Assembly: GCF_004664715.2 (NCBI RefSeq)
Contig: NC_051082.1
Span: forward strand, 9,423,498-9,487,497
Length of the DNA: 64,000 nt
Source: Peromyscus leucopus
Taxonomy: Eukaryota; Chordata; Mammalia; Rodentia; Cricetidae
Reading direction: 5' to 3'
The notes under the pieces are model-generated. The model was not told the DNA's origin. It ran no database searches and worked only from the letters and a program-made list of their open reading frames with translations. The position numbers were made by a program, and so were the translations under genes. The first letter of the stretch is position 1. Each line of letters begins with the position of its first letter. This document shows, in pieces, positions 33,001-43,570 of this stretch.

Positions 33001-33492
33001 TGTTGTAGAATACTATTTGTTTATGCTGTGGAACATTTGTTTAATGATGCAAAGATATGCTTCATTCTTTTATGTTGCATTTGTTTATCTCTGTGAAGCT
33101 GTGTTACTTTGCCTGTCTAAAACATCTGATTGGTCTAATAAAGAGCTGAACAGCCAATAGCAAGGCAGGAGAAAGGATAGTTGGGGCTGGCAGGCAGAGA
33201 GAATAAATAGAAGGAGAATTCTGGGAGGAGAAGAAGTAGCCAGACAAGGAGGAGAACACTAGGGGCCAGCCACACAGCCACACAACCAGCCACAGAGTAA
33301 GAGTGAACAGAAGTAAGAAAAGGAAAAAGTCCAAAGGCAAAGGGTGGACAGGATAACTTAAAGTTAAGAAAAACTGGCAAGAAACAAGCCAAGCTAAGGC
33401 CAGGCATTTATAATTAAGAATAAGCCTCCGTGTGTGATTTATTTGGGAGCTGGGTGGTGGACCCCCCAAAAGAGCAAAACCAACCAACTACA
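33001..33492 (+). mobile_element. Solo LTR, provirus family
   Basis: It starts TGTTGTAGAATA, ends CCAACTACA, and carries the family's 'ctgattggtctaataaagag', 'gagaataaatagaagg' and 'atttatttgggagctgggtgg'. The flanks CAAATG (32995-33000) and CACATG (33493-33498) are a 6-bp duplication with one change. A stretch of about 20 bp near its start is missing relative to the provirus LTRs. Confidence 0.88.
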
Positions 33493-33514
33493 CACATGTC
33501 TTATTTTTTTTTAA

Positions 33515-33825
33515 AAGTTTTCTTTTATTCATGTGTGTGTATGCATGTGTGTGGGTGTGCTCACCTGGGCATGCACATGAGGAGGCCAGAGGTTGACAAG
33601 TCTTCTTCTATCTTTCTCCATCTAATTTTCCGAGGCAGGGTGTCTCATTGAACTTGGAGCTCACTGTTTTGGCCAGACTGGCCAGCACACCCTGAGGACT
33701 CTCCTGTCCCTATCCCTTCCCCAATACTGGAATTGCAGGTAGATGCTACCACCTGGCTGGGGATTGAGCTCAGGCCCTCAGGTGTGACCAGCAAACGCTT
33801 TACCCACTGAGCCACCTCACCAGTA
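33515..33825 (-). mobile_element. Long rodent composite SINE
   Basis: Antisense copy of about 300 bp: TG-rich start, 'gaggccagaggttgacaag', 'gaggcagggtgtctcattg', 'aatactggaattgcagg', 'gattgagctcaggccctc' and 'acccactgagccacctc'. The family recurs at 40190-40475, 42065-42325, 55615-55725 and 62030-62515. Confidence 0.78.
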
Positions 33826-33962
33826 TTCCCACCTATTTCTTACCACCGCCGTGGAGGTCTCTCCTATCTCAGGCTGACACTGTTTACTTAGACGTTGCCA
33901 TGGTTTCAGTGCGTCCTCTGAAGCAGGGGCCAGGTGGAAGTTTGCCTGGCATAACAGGACAC

Positions 33963-34145
33963 ATCTGAGCAAGTTACTGCTCACCCCTGGGCCACGGTCC
34001 ATGCAGCTACTCATTTTCCTTACTTCATCCTTTCTTTCCTCTAAATTCTTATTTATATCTGTGTATGCATGCACATGGGTGTGCTCACCTGTGTATGTAT
34101 GCACAGGTGGAGGCCAGAGGCTGACGCGTCTTCCTCCATTGCTTT
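33963..34145. repeat. Second copy of a local duplication
   Basis: Positions 33963-34012 match 32945-32994 at about 44 of 50 sites. After the LTR is removed from the first copy, both continue into the same TG-rich composite-SINE start ('gtgtgctcacctg', 'ggaggccagagg'). This copy ends within the SINE. Confidence 0.7.
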
Positions 34146-34439
34146 CCATGTTGTGTTGGAAGGGTGAACAAGCAAGGCCCCCTGAGAAGAAAGTGTCGGG
34201 GCTTGGTGGGAGGGGTTTAAGTTTGGGGACTCCACCTCCACGAGTGGGTTGATGAACTGGAATGGGGCTCGAGGTTGCTTCTTCTCATTTTACCTCCTCC
34301 AGGCCCATCTGTCCTGTCTCCCCGAGGCAGGGACCTCGGCCTTGAACTTGACAGGCGCCACATAAAACAGATAAAACAGAGGGCCTCGGCAATCACATGC
34401 CAGCGGAGGAGCAGGCAGTTACAGTCCCTGCATCTAAAG

Positions 34440-34643
34440 CAATGGTTCTCAACCTGTGAACGAGCCTTTCACAGGGGCCGCCTAGGACCACCCTGTACGT
34501 CAAAACATTTACACTGCGATTCATGGCAGCAGCCAAGTTACCATGATGGAACAGTCACGAAAATAATGTCATGGTTGGGGGGTCACCACACCGTGAGGAA
34601 CTGTATTAAAGGGTCACGGCGTTAGGAAGGTTGAGAACCACTG
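34440..34643 (-). mobile_element. URR1-type hAT element
   Basis: Inverted relative to the copy at 32382. It runs from 'caatggttctcaacct' to 'aggttgagaaccactg'. The flanks ATCTAAAG (34432-34439) and TTCTAAAG (34644-34651) are the expected 8-bp duplication with one change. Confidence 0.92.
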
Positions 34644-34651
34644 TTCTAAAG

Positions 34652-36223
34652 TCTCTGCCAGGCAGTCTGCTAGGCTCATCAGGCGGACTAGAAAAGAGCA
34701 TCGGGGGCTGGAGGTGTGGCCCAGAGGTTAGAGAGATTGCCTAGCCAGGGTAACATCCTGGATTTGATCTCCAGTGTGGGAGAGAGGTGGAGGAGGGGAA
34801 GTAAGACTGGCTCTCCATAGATTTTTGGTACAGCAAGGATCTCAACGTTTAACATACATGGTCACTCAAAGAACAGCACGAGGTGGATTTAGGATATTTC
34901 AGGCAGTAAAAATCCAGGTCGTGAGAACATCTTAAAACCGGAAAGCATCATGGTGGTTCTGGAATTTTCTGTGTCAAAGGACCCTATTGATGTGTGCAGC
35001 TCAGCTTAAAATAGCGTGAAACGATGCTAAGGGGACAGGGATGGTGCACGTGAAGAGAGCGACCGCTGATACAGAGCAGAGCTGGTGGCTGAATCTGTGT
35101 CTGGCCCGCTCCGGTCCCTGGAACTGGAAAGAACTAGGGTTGCCTAGAAGAAAGGCGATGCCTATGGAAGGTAATGGGGGGCCTGAGATTGGCAAGTCCC
35201 ACAGGGCAGGAGGAGAGACAGGGGAGGGGCTGGAGGACAGAATTCCCAAAGCAGGGTTTATGGGCCATGGGTGAGGTTTATTGTGGGACATGGCACTGTG
35301 CGGGCACTTGGGGCCATCCGAGTCTTGCAAAGCCAGCCTCTACGGGTGGGCAGCCTGCCACGTGGTCAGGCGCCTGCAGGGCTGTTTCAGACCAAGGGAG
35401 GACTTTCTGAACTATATCTTCAATACCAGCAGAGGGCACCTATAATACCACCAGAATGCCCTATCCTCTCGATAGGAACTGAGTGGCGTGGTGGAGGAGA
35501 ATGAGGTGCCCCCCCCGGGGGGGGGATACTGCCTTCCTACTTTCTCTATTCCTTACCCAAGAGGATCTGGCCGTCTGACGCCCATGCAGTGGTCGGGGTC
35601 TCAGATGGTTCACTGTTTCCCTCACCATCTTGAAGTCAGTCGCTCACAGGTAGCACAGGGATCGGCTACCCTAGGGCTCGCCCTCCTCTATGGTGCCATC
35701 TTTCAAGAATGGCACAGAGTGGATCAGACCTGGGAGCAGGGATGCATCTTTCTGTGGTTTTCCAGGCTCCTCCTGCCCTGGGATTTGAGCTCTCCTTGCA
35801 TAGCAAGGAATCCTATTGACAGAGCTGCTCTGATTTCCTAAGCGTCTGCATTCTTCAGGGCTCCTGGGCTGACATGGGAAAGAGGAGCCTCCTGCCCAGC
35901 TCTGCACAGGCTGACTTCCCTCTTCCAGTGGGGCACACGTTTTCAGCCTCTCTCCAGTTTGCAAAAGAGCAACAGAGATGGCACAGGGGAGAAGAATTGA
36001 TCTGAAATCTTGCTGCCCCTGACGGAGTGCTGGCAAGGCACGCAGGAAACTCATCCGAGGCAAGCCCATACTCCCAGGTGCCAGCTGCATGTCAATGGAG
36101 CGCTGAGCCAGCCATGAAGAGGACTCATCAGGAAAGCGAGTCATGGCCCGGCCCAGCTCTCACACACTTACCTGCAAGCACAAAGCAGAAAGAGAAACCT
36201 CGGAGTAGAGTGAGGCTGTGGAC
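34652..36223. other. Unique sequence, nothing recognised
   Basis: No interspersed repeat could be supported. There are short G- and C-rich runs at 35507-35527. A 157-codon minus-strand frame (35671-36144) shows no known domain. Confidence 0.45.
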
Positions 36224-36360
36224 TCTCAAAGCCCACCCCCCAGTGACACAGTTCTTCCGGCAAGGCTGTGCCACTTAATGCTTCTCCTAATAGCACCAGA
36301 AGCAGGGGGCAGAGTGTTCAAATGCCTGAGCCTACGTGGGACAGTTTGCACTCAATCCAC
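36224..36360. repeat. Fragment of the dispersed repeat seen at 2563
   Basis: 'ctctcaaagcccacccccca', 'gacacagttcttccggcaag' and 'ctcctaatagcacca' match the central part of that family. Confidence 0.7.
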
Positions 36361-36366
36361 CAACCA

Positions 36367-36368
<2 letters not shown>

Positions 36369-36401
<33 letters not shown>

Positions 36402-36402
36402 C
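36369..36402. repeat. (CTGT)n(CT)n microsatellite
   Basis: About six CTGT units followed by CT units. Confidence 0.93.
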
Positions 36403-36454
36403 AACTGATACTATTCTCTTAGGTAAATTCTCCAACTTTAGCAAGCAGGCTGAC

Positions 36455-36615
36455 AAGATGGCTGGGTAGATAAAGACCAGAGTTTGACTCCAGGAAGGTG
36501 GGAGGAGAGAACTGACTCCACAAAGCTACCCTCTGCTCTCCCCATGCCCGCCTTGGCATACGAGACTCCACCCCCCACATCATGCGCACACATAACCTAA
36601 TAACAAATGTATAAA
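36455..36615 (+). mobile_element. B3-type SINE remnant
   Basis: Sense copy: 'gacaagatggctgggtagat', 'agagtttgactccagga', then an A-rich end near 36590-36615. Confidence 0.7.
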
Positions 36616-36639
36616 GTGGCTTTGTTTAATCTAGCTATT

Positions 36640-36905
36640 GGTATTTCTATATATATTTTAGAATCAGTTTGTCAATTTCAAAAAAAAAAAAAAAAAGAAA
36701 GAAAGAAAAAAGAAAAAAAGAACCCCAAACATTGGAATTCTGGTTGGGGCTAAGTTGAGTCTGCTAATCTATTTGGGAGAATCAGCAGCATGGCCGTTTA
36801 GTCGTCCAATCCATGAAGATGGTATGCCACGTTCTTCTCTTCACCGTTTAACCGCTTATGTGAGCATCTTCGAGATTTCATCGTGCACGTTTCAAACACT
36901 TCCTC
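36640..36905 (-). mobile_element. Ancient L1 ORF2 remnant
   Basis: 'agaatcagtttgtcaatttc', an A-rich run, 'tctgctaatctatttggg' and 'gtccaatccatgaagatgg' follow the antisense L1 ORF2 order. The A/GAAA run at 36679-36719 is a later expansion. Confidence 0.75.
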
Positions 36906-36994
36906 CGTTTGCACTGACGTTTGGGGTCATTACAGATGACTTATCACGCTGTTTGTTCCCATTTCCCGTGGCTTGTCCTCTTTCCCCCCTCCTT

Positions 36995-37220
36995 CTCTTT
37001 CTCTCTTGATGACGTGACCTCCGCCTTCCTGGTCCTTCATGCCACCCACATTCAGACTCTGAGCAGACCCTGAGTGCTGATGGCATCCAGGTCTGACACA
37101 GAGGTCATCCGATGACGTCACACACGATCATCAAAGGGCCAGACCATCTCTCCTAGCATCCCCCTCCTTCTCTTTCATGGTCTGAAGACTGTGTGAAGCC
37201 AGGAGGTGACGTGATAGGCT
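36995..37220. promoter_or_regulatory. Cluster of CRE-like sites
   Basis: TGACGTGA at 37010-37017, a perfect TGACGTCA palindrome at 37113-37120 and TGACGTGA at 37207-37214 lie within 205 bp of unique sequence. CREB/ATF binding is inferred from the motif only. Confidence 0.35.
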
Positions 37221-37494
37221 CTGACATCCTTTCAGCATTGCCTCTTCCTGTCCTGCCTGCTGGTCACTAGTTCCCGAATGGAGATGTCTTGTGTAATCCC
37301 TCCATGGCTGCCATAGTCTCCTGGGCTGCGCCACAAACTACCATGAAGTGAGCGTCTGAAAACATCATACACATTACCTCAACTCTGGAGGTCAAATGTC
37401 AACAGGGCCCTGCTGTCAGGGTTGGGAGAAATCCTTCCTCGCTTCTTCCCACATCCTGGAGTGTTTAAGCGTTTCAATCATTTTCTTTCCTTCT

Positions 37495-37750
37495 CTTTTT
37501 CCGGTGATAATGTGGATTCAATCTACGACCCAAGACATGTCAAGCAAACACTTTTCCACTGAATTATAAACCCAGCCCCTTTCAGTTTCTATTTCCAGAT
37601 GGGGTCTCCAGAGTCTCACTGACTTACTCAGGCACGCCTTGAACTCACTCTGTAGCTCTGGCTGATTTTGAACTTGTGACCTTCCTGCCTTAATCTCCCT
37701 ATGTGGCTGGAATGACAGGCTTGTACTGTTCTACTCAGCTCCTCTTATGA
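37495..37750 (-). mobile_element. B4-type remnant(s)
   Basis: An ID-like half ('ggattcaatctacgaccc', 'ccactgaattataaaccc') is followed by a B1-like half ('cttgaactcactctgtagc', 'gctggaatgacaggcttg'). Both are antisense and worn. Confidence 0.65.
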
Positions 37751-37799
37751 TAGATTACAGTCTGTTCAACATACAAAAATAGCACTTCAAGGAAATACA

Positions 37800-38010
37800 G
37801 AGTTGTATTTATTTTATGTGTGTGTTTGCCTGCATGTATGTTTGTGCACTATGTGAGTGCAGTTCCTGCAGAGACCAGAAGGGGGCATTGGATGATTTCT
37901 CCACAACTGTAGTTATAGGTGGTTGAGCACTACCATGGGAGTACTAGAAACTGAACATAGGTCCTTCACGAGAACAACCAGTGCTCTTAACCACTGAGCC
38001 ATCTCCATGT
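37800..38010 (-). mobile_element. B3-type SINE
   Basis: Antisense copy: 'tatttattttatgtgtgtgt', 'gaccagaagggggcattgg' and 'cttaaccactgagccatctc'. Confidence 0.87.
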
Positions 38011-38249
38011 TCTGCCTCAGCACCCTTGGGACTTCAGATTGTGCTATGCTTTGTGTTGAAGGATGTTCTGTGAACTCCAATCTCTGCCTAGAAGGTATGT
38101 TGGCACCCACTTCTCTCTAGCTGGGACAAGCGAAAAAGTCTCCACACACACTGTCAAACATCTCCTGCTCCCATGCATCCCTGTGCACCCACCCCCAGGT
38201 GGAGATGACTAGAAGAAGTCATAAAGGGTAGGAGATCTTAATTTAAAAG

Positions 38250-38383
38250 TTATAAAACAGGGTCTCATGTAGCCCAGGCTAGCTTTCAAAAAGTGTTTAG
38301 CCCAGGATATGGCCGTGAACTCTGGATTCTCTGGTCTCCACCAGAGCTGGGATAGCAGGCATGTGCCACCAGGCCCGGCTTTG
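38250..38383 (-). mobile_element. B1/B4-type SINE
   Basis: Antisense copy: 'aacagggtctcatgtagccc', 'gagctgggatagcaggcatg' and 'ccaccaggcccggct'. Confidence 0.78.
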
Positions 38384-39125
38384 TGATACTTCCCTCATGG
38401 GGTGGTGGGGTCGTTCTCCTCGAAATTGCTAGCGTCTTGACGAGAAGCCAAGCTTGGCTTCCCTCGGGTCCTGCCTCTGTGCACCTGGGACCCATGGGTG
38501 GCCTCCTTTACCTGGAGGGGAAAGTCAGCTCTCCTCCGTAGATCAAGACAAGGCATTCGGGGGAACAAAGCCGGCGCTCTGGCATGCCCCGCCTGGAGCC
38601 CTGCACCCTTCACATCCTGGAAGTCTCTAATGGCCTGGTTGGTTCCACCCAGTTCCTTGAACTGGAAAAGGTGTGTGGTTTCAGAAGGAAGACTGAAAGG
38701 CTGTGGCCAGCGTCATCTAGAAGAAATTTAAAAACCAGCGTGTGGGCTTTAAAAGGGAAGGGAAGATTGTGGAGGGACCTTCCAAAGCTTCCCACGTGCC
38801 CAGCATGAAGTGTGCTTACTCCTGGCGGGGGCTTCCCAGGGAAGAACCTGCAGCCAGTTAGAAGTGGCAATGGAACACTCTCTGAGTCACAGGCGGATGG
38901 GATGATGACCCTCCTCAGGGTCGGTAGAACTTTCTATCCGGGACCAACCTTGTCCCTGCCTACCTTCAGCTTGACTTTAAAGCTCTAGTGGGGCTGCAGC
39001 AAGGAGCCCCTGTGTTCCTGGACCCTGCTTTGGGGTCTGGAGTTTACCCTATGACACAAAGCACTCAGGTTGTAGGACAGATATTTGCCGAGCCAGGAAG
39101 CTGTCCTTCTAGTGTGTCTTTAAAG
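38384..39125. other. Unique sequence, nothing recognised
   Basis: No repeat, RNA gene or coding feature could be supported. Confidence 0.45.
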
Positions 39126-39129
39126 CTTC

Positions 39130-39325
39130 AGGTCTGTAATCCATGTCCTGGGAAGAGGAGAGAGGCAAACCCCTGGAGCTCAGTAGCTAGTCAGCCTAGC
39201 CTATTCGGTGAGTTCCAGGCCAGGGAGAGATCCTGTCTCAAAAACCCAAGGTGGAGAGTGGTTGAGGAACAGCATCAGACATTGTCCTCTGGCCTCTACT
39301 TACATGCATTACATGCACACATACC

Positions 39326-39378
<53 letters not shown>

Positions 39379-39390
39379 ACACACACACAT
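39130..39390 (+). mobile_element. B4-type composite SINE, 3' part, with (CA)n
   Basis: 'gtctgtaatccatgtcctgg', 'gagagatcctgtctcaaaaa' and 'cattgtcctctggcctc' match the composite at 30965. The tail is about 24 CA units, then a second CA block (39327-39390). Confidence 0.82.
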
Positions 39391-39639
39391 GCGAATAATT
39401 TAGAGCAAATAAAGATGACATAAAAATAACAGTTTAAAATATTTAAACTAGTGACTTTTAGCACATTTCATGTGGTACCAGAAGTACCTCGACTTCATTC
39501 AGAACATAAGCAAACTCCAAAAGGAAGCCTTTTGCCTAGATTCATCATTCTGGTTCCCCTCTCCGTGGACCCTTAACAACCCTTCAACTGTGTCTTTGGA
39601 CTACGGATTTGCTGGTCCTAGAGTCCATGTGGGCTGTGA

Positions 39640-39835
39640 CTGGCTGCTGTCACTCAGTGTGACCTTTCCAGGCTTCTCCATGTCATAGCATAGGCCAGCA
39701 TTTCCTTCCTTTTCATGGGGAGATAATATTCCAGCCTGTGAACCGATCGCATTTTCTTAATCCATTTGCTCATTGGTGGACACAGGGGTTGTTTCTACCT
39801 CTTGACTTCTGCAAATATTCATGTTTCTCAAGGCT
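39640..39835 (-). mobile_element. Ancient L1 3'-region remnant
   Basis: 'tcactcagtgtgacctttcc', 'ataatattccagcctgtg', 'cttaatccatttgctcattg' and 'gtggacacaggggttg' follow the antisense L1M-type order. Confidence 0.72.
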
Positions 39836-39933
39836 AGGGAGAGTCTGTGGCCTCAGCATATTGCACTAATGAATGATTAGCACAACAGTCTTTGAGAGGG
39901 CCCCCCACCTTTGTCTCCCTGTCACCTGGCATG

Positions 39934-39936
<3 letters not shown>

Positions 39937-39981
<45 letters not shown>

Positions 39982-40085
39982 CTGTGCCTATGTGTGTGTA
40001 TGTGTTTGCCTGTGCATGTGCATGTGTGTGGGGATGCCAGAGGTTGTCCTCGGATGTCTTCATCAAAGGCTCTCCACCTTAGGTA
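39937..40085 (-). mobile_element. (TG)n and composite-SINE fragment
   Basis: About 20 TG units (39937-39977) lead into TG-rich sequence and 'gggatgccagaggttgtcctc', the front of the long composite SINE in antisense. Confidence 0.7.
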
Positions 40086-40189
40086 ACACTCCCACCCGGA
40101 AAGCCTTAACTTGCTCACACTTGGTGCTATTTAGGGCGAGATTCACAGCTTCCTAGAATTAGAGGAGAGATTTACCTTTAACTTTTATT

Positions 40190-40475
40190 TTTACTCTAAA
40201 GCGTCACGTATTTATTATTGCACATATGCGTGCATGTCCTGTGCTTGTGCACGCAGTGTGCCATGACACCCACGTGGAGGCCAGAGGATAATTTTGTGAG
40301 TCTCTCCTAACTTTACATGGGTCCTGGGTAGAGCTGGGTCATCAGCCTTGCACAGAAAAGTGGTCTCAGCCATGTTTTTTTGACCACTGAGAAAAGCCCC
40401 AGGCTGCTCTCAAATTCATGATCCTCCTGCTTCCGCTTTGCAGATTCTGGGAGTACAGGTGTCCGCCATGCCCAG
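40190..40475 (-). mobile_element. Long rodent composite SINE
   Basis: Antisense copy: 'cacgtggaggccagaggata', 'catcagccttgcacag', 'gaccactgagaaaagccc', then a B1-like end ('ggctgctctcaaattcatg'). Confidence 0.7.
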
Positions 40476-41179
40476 CTCGATTGCACCTTTGGAGGGCCAG
40501 CCTCTCAGCCTGCCACACAGGGGCAGGCGCCTCCTACCTCGACTTCTGTGCCAAGCCTACGAGGCAGCTGCTGCCTTTGCTGTCTGAGAGATGGGGAGCT
40601 TGAGATCATGGAATTTTCCTAGTTTCTCGGTTTCCCTCCGCCAGCTGATACCTGCACCTGGGCCTTCCCATGACCCCCAAAGACTATCTTTGGAGGAGAC
40701 AGCAGGGTCCACCGTCTTATTTATACAGCACCAAGGAATCCACCCTGTTCCTCAGATACTTGAGCATTTTTATCTGCAAAATGAGAATCAAACCTTTCCC
40801 GACCCAGTCGGCTGAAATCGGGTCATTTCCACACAACTTCTTGGAGTGTATTATGTGTTTTGCAGGAGCATGGGGTTATTTTTACCTAAAGTGGGTTCAC
40901 TGGGATGTCTGTACATCAGCCATGACTTGGCTGAGCACCGTGAGTGAGATGCCAAATACTTCTAGAAATCCTCAGGGGCTCAGAGCAAATGTTTACCAGA
41001 GATACAAAGGAGGTTCTGATGTGGGTGTATTTTAAAATAGCCCCTGTCTGAGAAGTTATACCTGGGAACCAGGTCCAGAGGAGGACAGCAGGAGACGTGG
41101 AACAATTTCAGATTGAAAGGGAGTAAGGAGAATGGGTTTTTCTTTATGATGCTTGGTTCTTTGCAAGCTCCCAAGCATT

Positions 41180-41181
<2 letters not shown>
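40476..41181. other. Unique sequence
   Basis: Nothing was recognised beyond a possible MIR scrap near 40775 ('tatctgcaaaatgagaatc'). Confidence 0.45.

Positions 41182-41266
<85 letters not shown>
41182..41266. repeat. (GT)n microsatellite
   Basis: About 42 GT units with two GC interruptions near 41229 and 41235. Confidence 0.97.
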
Positions 41267-41268
<2 letters not shown>

Positions 41269-41599
41269 CACGTGTGCATGCACTCACAATTGCACCCTTC
41301 CCTGCTTTTGTCTGTACTTTCTTTCATTTCTATAATAGACAAAGGGTGGTTTGGAGAATATACACAGATAAGCAGTAAAATGACTCCAAGAAAAGAAAAT
41401 CGACATCTTCATCAAAATTGATTTTTTTGACCAGACAGGTCTCTACTCTGCACACATCCTGTATTTGTAAATCTAGATCAGGTGTGGAAAACAGGCTCAC
41501 TCCGAGTGGAGCTCCCTATGCTGCACCATGGCAGACATCACTAATCAATCACTGTGACCCAGCACTTCAGACAGCCAGTACAGTCAATGAACTCTATCT

Positions 41600-41930
41600 A
41601 TTGCCTCTGTGCTTGTTGATAAGCCTAGAACATAAATTTCACAGCATTAATTAACTCCCTTAATCTGAAAGACTTTGCTCCTGCTGTTTGTAGCCAAGCA
41701 GAAGCAGCTCATTAGCCTTCTTAACAATGTCTGATGTTTTTGCAACATGGTAATACCAGCTACTAATTACACATTCTGCAGCAAATTCTCTGCCCTGAGT
41801 TCTCACAAAAGTTAGTTTCTGAGGTAAATGATGCCCCTCAAATAATAAGCTGAGGAAATCCCCTCCAGGGGGCTTGTTCCTTCAGCTTATTATGGTGCTT
41901 GTTACAGCATTTAGTGTTGGAAGGATTGGG
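41600..41930. promoter_or_regulatory. Candidate non-coding regulatory island
   Basis: Unique sequence with ATTAATTAAC (41646-41655), 'agcagctcattagcc', 'gctactaattacacattc' and 'tcaaataataagctgagg'. Several homeodomain-type cores lie in about 300 bp. Function is inference. Confidence 0.28.
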
Positions 41931-42007
41931 GACTCCAAAGTTGTGATTAGCCTCATGAACAGACTTACAATGTCAGTGAGGCCGTCAAGGTGACCAGAAA
42001 CACAACA

Positions 42008-42010
<3 letters not shown>

Positions 42011-42065
<55 letters not shown>

Positions 42066-42325
42066 ATATGCACATGTATGTGAAGGCCTAATGCTCATGT
42101 AGGAAATCCCCCTCAATCACACTCCCACCTTATTCCACTTCTAGGTCTCTCAATCAAACCCAGAGCTCACTGATGCAGCTGGTCTGGCTAACCAGTTTGC
42201 TCAGAGAATCCTATCTCTGGCTCCCAAGACGTCTAGCACAGGTGAGTCACCACATGGGATCGGAACTCTGGGCTGCCTGCTTGTGCACCAGCTGCTTTTA
42301 AACCACTGAGCCAACCCTTAAGACC
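42011..42325 (-). mobile_element. Long composite SINE with (TG)n
   Basis: About 27 TG units (42011-42064), then 'gtgaaggcctaatgctcatg', 'aacccagagctcactgatg' and 'taaaccactgagccaaccc'. This is an antisense copy of the family at 33515. Confidence 0.72.
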
Positions 42326-42354
42326 CTGGGTTTACATTTTAAATATTGAAAGAT

Positions 42355-42505
42355 CGCTCAGCCAGATGTGGCGGTATAGAGGTGTGATCCTCAGGAGGTT
42401 GAGGCAGGGAGAGTTAGGGGCCAGAAACATCAAGGGCTGGGCGTGAAGCTCAGTGGTAGGGTGCCTGCCAAGCACACAGGACCCTGGTTTTGTTTGCAGC
42501 AACAC
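42355..42505 (+). mobile_element. B1 remnant and ID element
   Basis: A worn B1-like start ('gccagatgtggcggtata', 'ggaggttgaggcagggag') is followed by a clear sense ID element (42436-42505): 'gggctgggcgtgaagctcag', 'tggtagggtgcctgccaag'. Confidence 0.8.
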
Positions 42506-42839
42506 ACACAGACACAAAATCAAGGAGGATCTGGCTTCCGAGCCTCTTCTCTCCCCAGTATATTCCCCAGCCTTTGCCTGGCTTGGTACATGGTAACTTC
42601 TGCTGTGGATGAGCAAACTAAAAGATGGATGCAGCTCAGAATTGTTTAACGCAGTTGCATTTTTTCCTCCAATGTAGTGAGTGTCTATTTCCCAGGAACC
42701 GCCATGATTGTCTCACTTCAGCAGACGGTGGTGTGTGTCCTTGGCCTCAGTTCCTCCCATCTTGCCTCTAGTCTCTTGGAAGTAAATTATGACCCCCCAA
42801 AACAAAAATTACATCATTTTAATTATTTTCAAATTCCTT

Positions 42840-43570
42840 GTTGTTGGCGTTATTTAAGAGAGGGTCCTATGTCGCCCAGGCTAGCCTAGAACTTACTTTG
42901 CAGCAGAGGATAATGATGTGGAATATTAGTTGAAGATGGGTTACATTTGTTTACGCTGCGGAACACTTGCTGAATGATGCAGAGATGGTCTGCGTTCTGT
43001 TATGTTGCATTTGTTTAACTCTGAAGCTGTGCTACGGTGCCTTCCTAAGACACCTGATTGGTCTAATGAAGAGCTGAACGGCCAATCGCTAGGCAAGAGA
43101 AAGGACAGGTAGAGTTGGAAGGCAGTGGTGTGCACAAATAAAATATCACCACATTTGCGAGGCAGAGAGAATAAAGAGAAGGAGAAGTGGAGAAGGAGGA
43201 GCAAGAAGAGGAGAGGGGGACGTCAGGGACCAGCCACTCAGTCAGCCACGGAGTAAGAAGGAAAGAAAGGTATATAGCATAGAGAAAGGTAAACCCCAGA
43301 GGCATAAAGGTAGACATGAAAATTTAAGTTAAGAAAAGCTGACTAGAAACAAGCCAAACTAAGGCTGGGCATTCATAAGTAAGAATAAGTCTCCATATAT
43401 TTATTTGGGAGCTGGGTGGCGGGTCCCCAAAAACCTAAGAGTAAAAACAAAACAAACAAACGAAAACCAGCTAAGGGTGACCTTGAACTTCTAATTCTCC
43501 TGGCTCCGGCATGCTGTGACTTATAGACATGCTCCGTTATGTCCCATTGTAAGCGGTGCTGGGAACTGAA
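42840..43570 (-). mobile_element. B4-type SINE, split by a solo LTR
   Basis: The left part (42840-42913, 'gggtcctatgtcgcccagg') and right part (43475-43570, 'gggtgaccttgaacttct', 'gtgctgggaactgaactc') are consecutive pieces of one antisense SINE. The coordinates include the LTR between them. Confidence 0.78.
42914..43474 (+). mobile_element. Solo LTR, provirus family
   Basis: It starts TGATGTGGAATATT and shares 'cctgattggtctaatgaag', 'ggccaatcgctaggcaag' and 'tttatttgggagctgggtgg' with the provirus LTRs. The flanks GGATAA (42908-42913) and GGGTGA (43475-43480) match at four of six. Both are one step from GGATGA, which other copies of the host SINE carry at this place. A 40-bp insertion with GGCAG repeats lies at 43126-43165. 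Confidence 0.82.
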
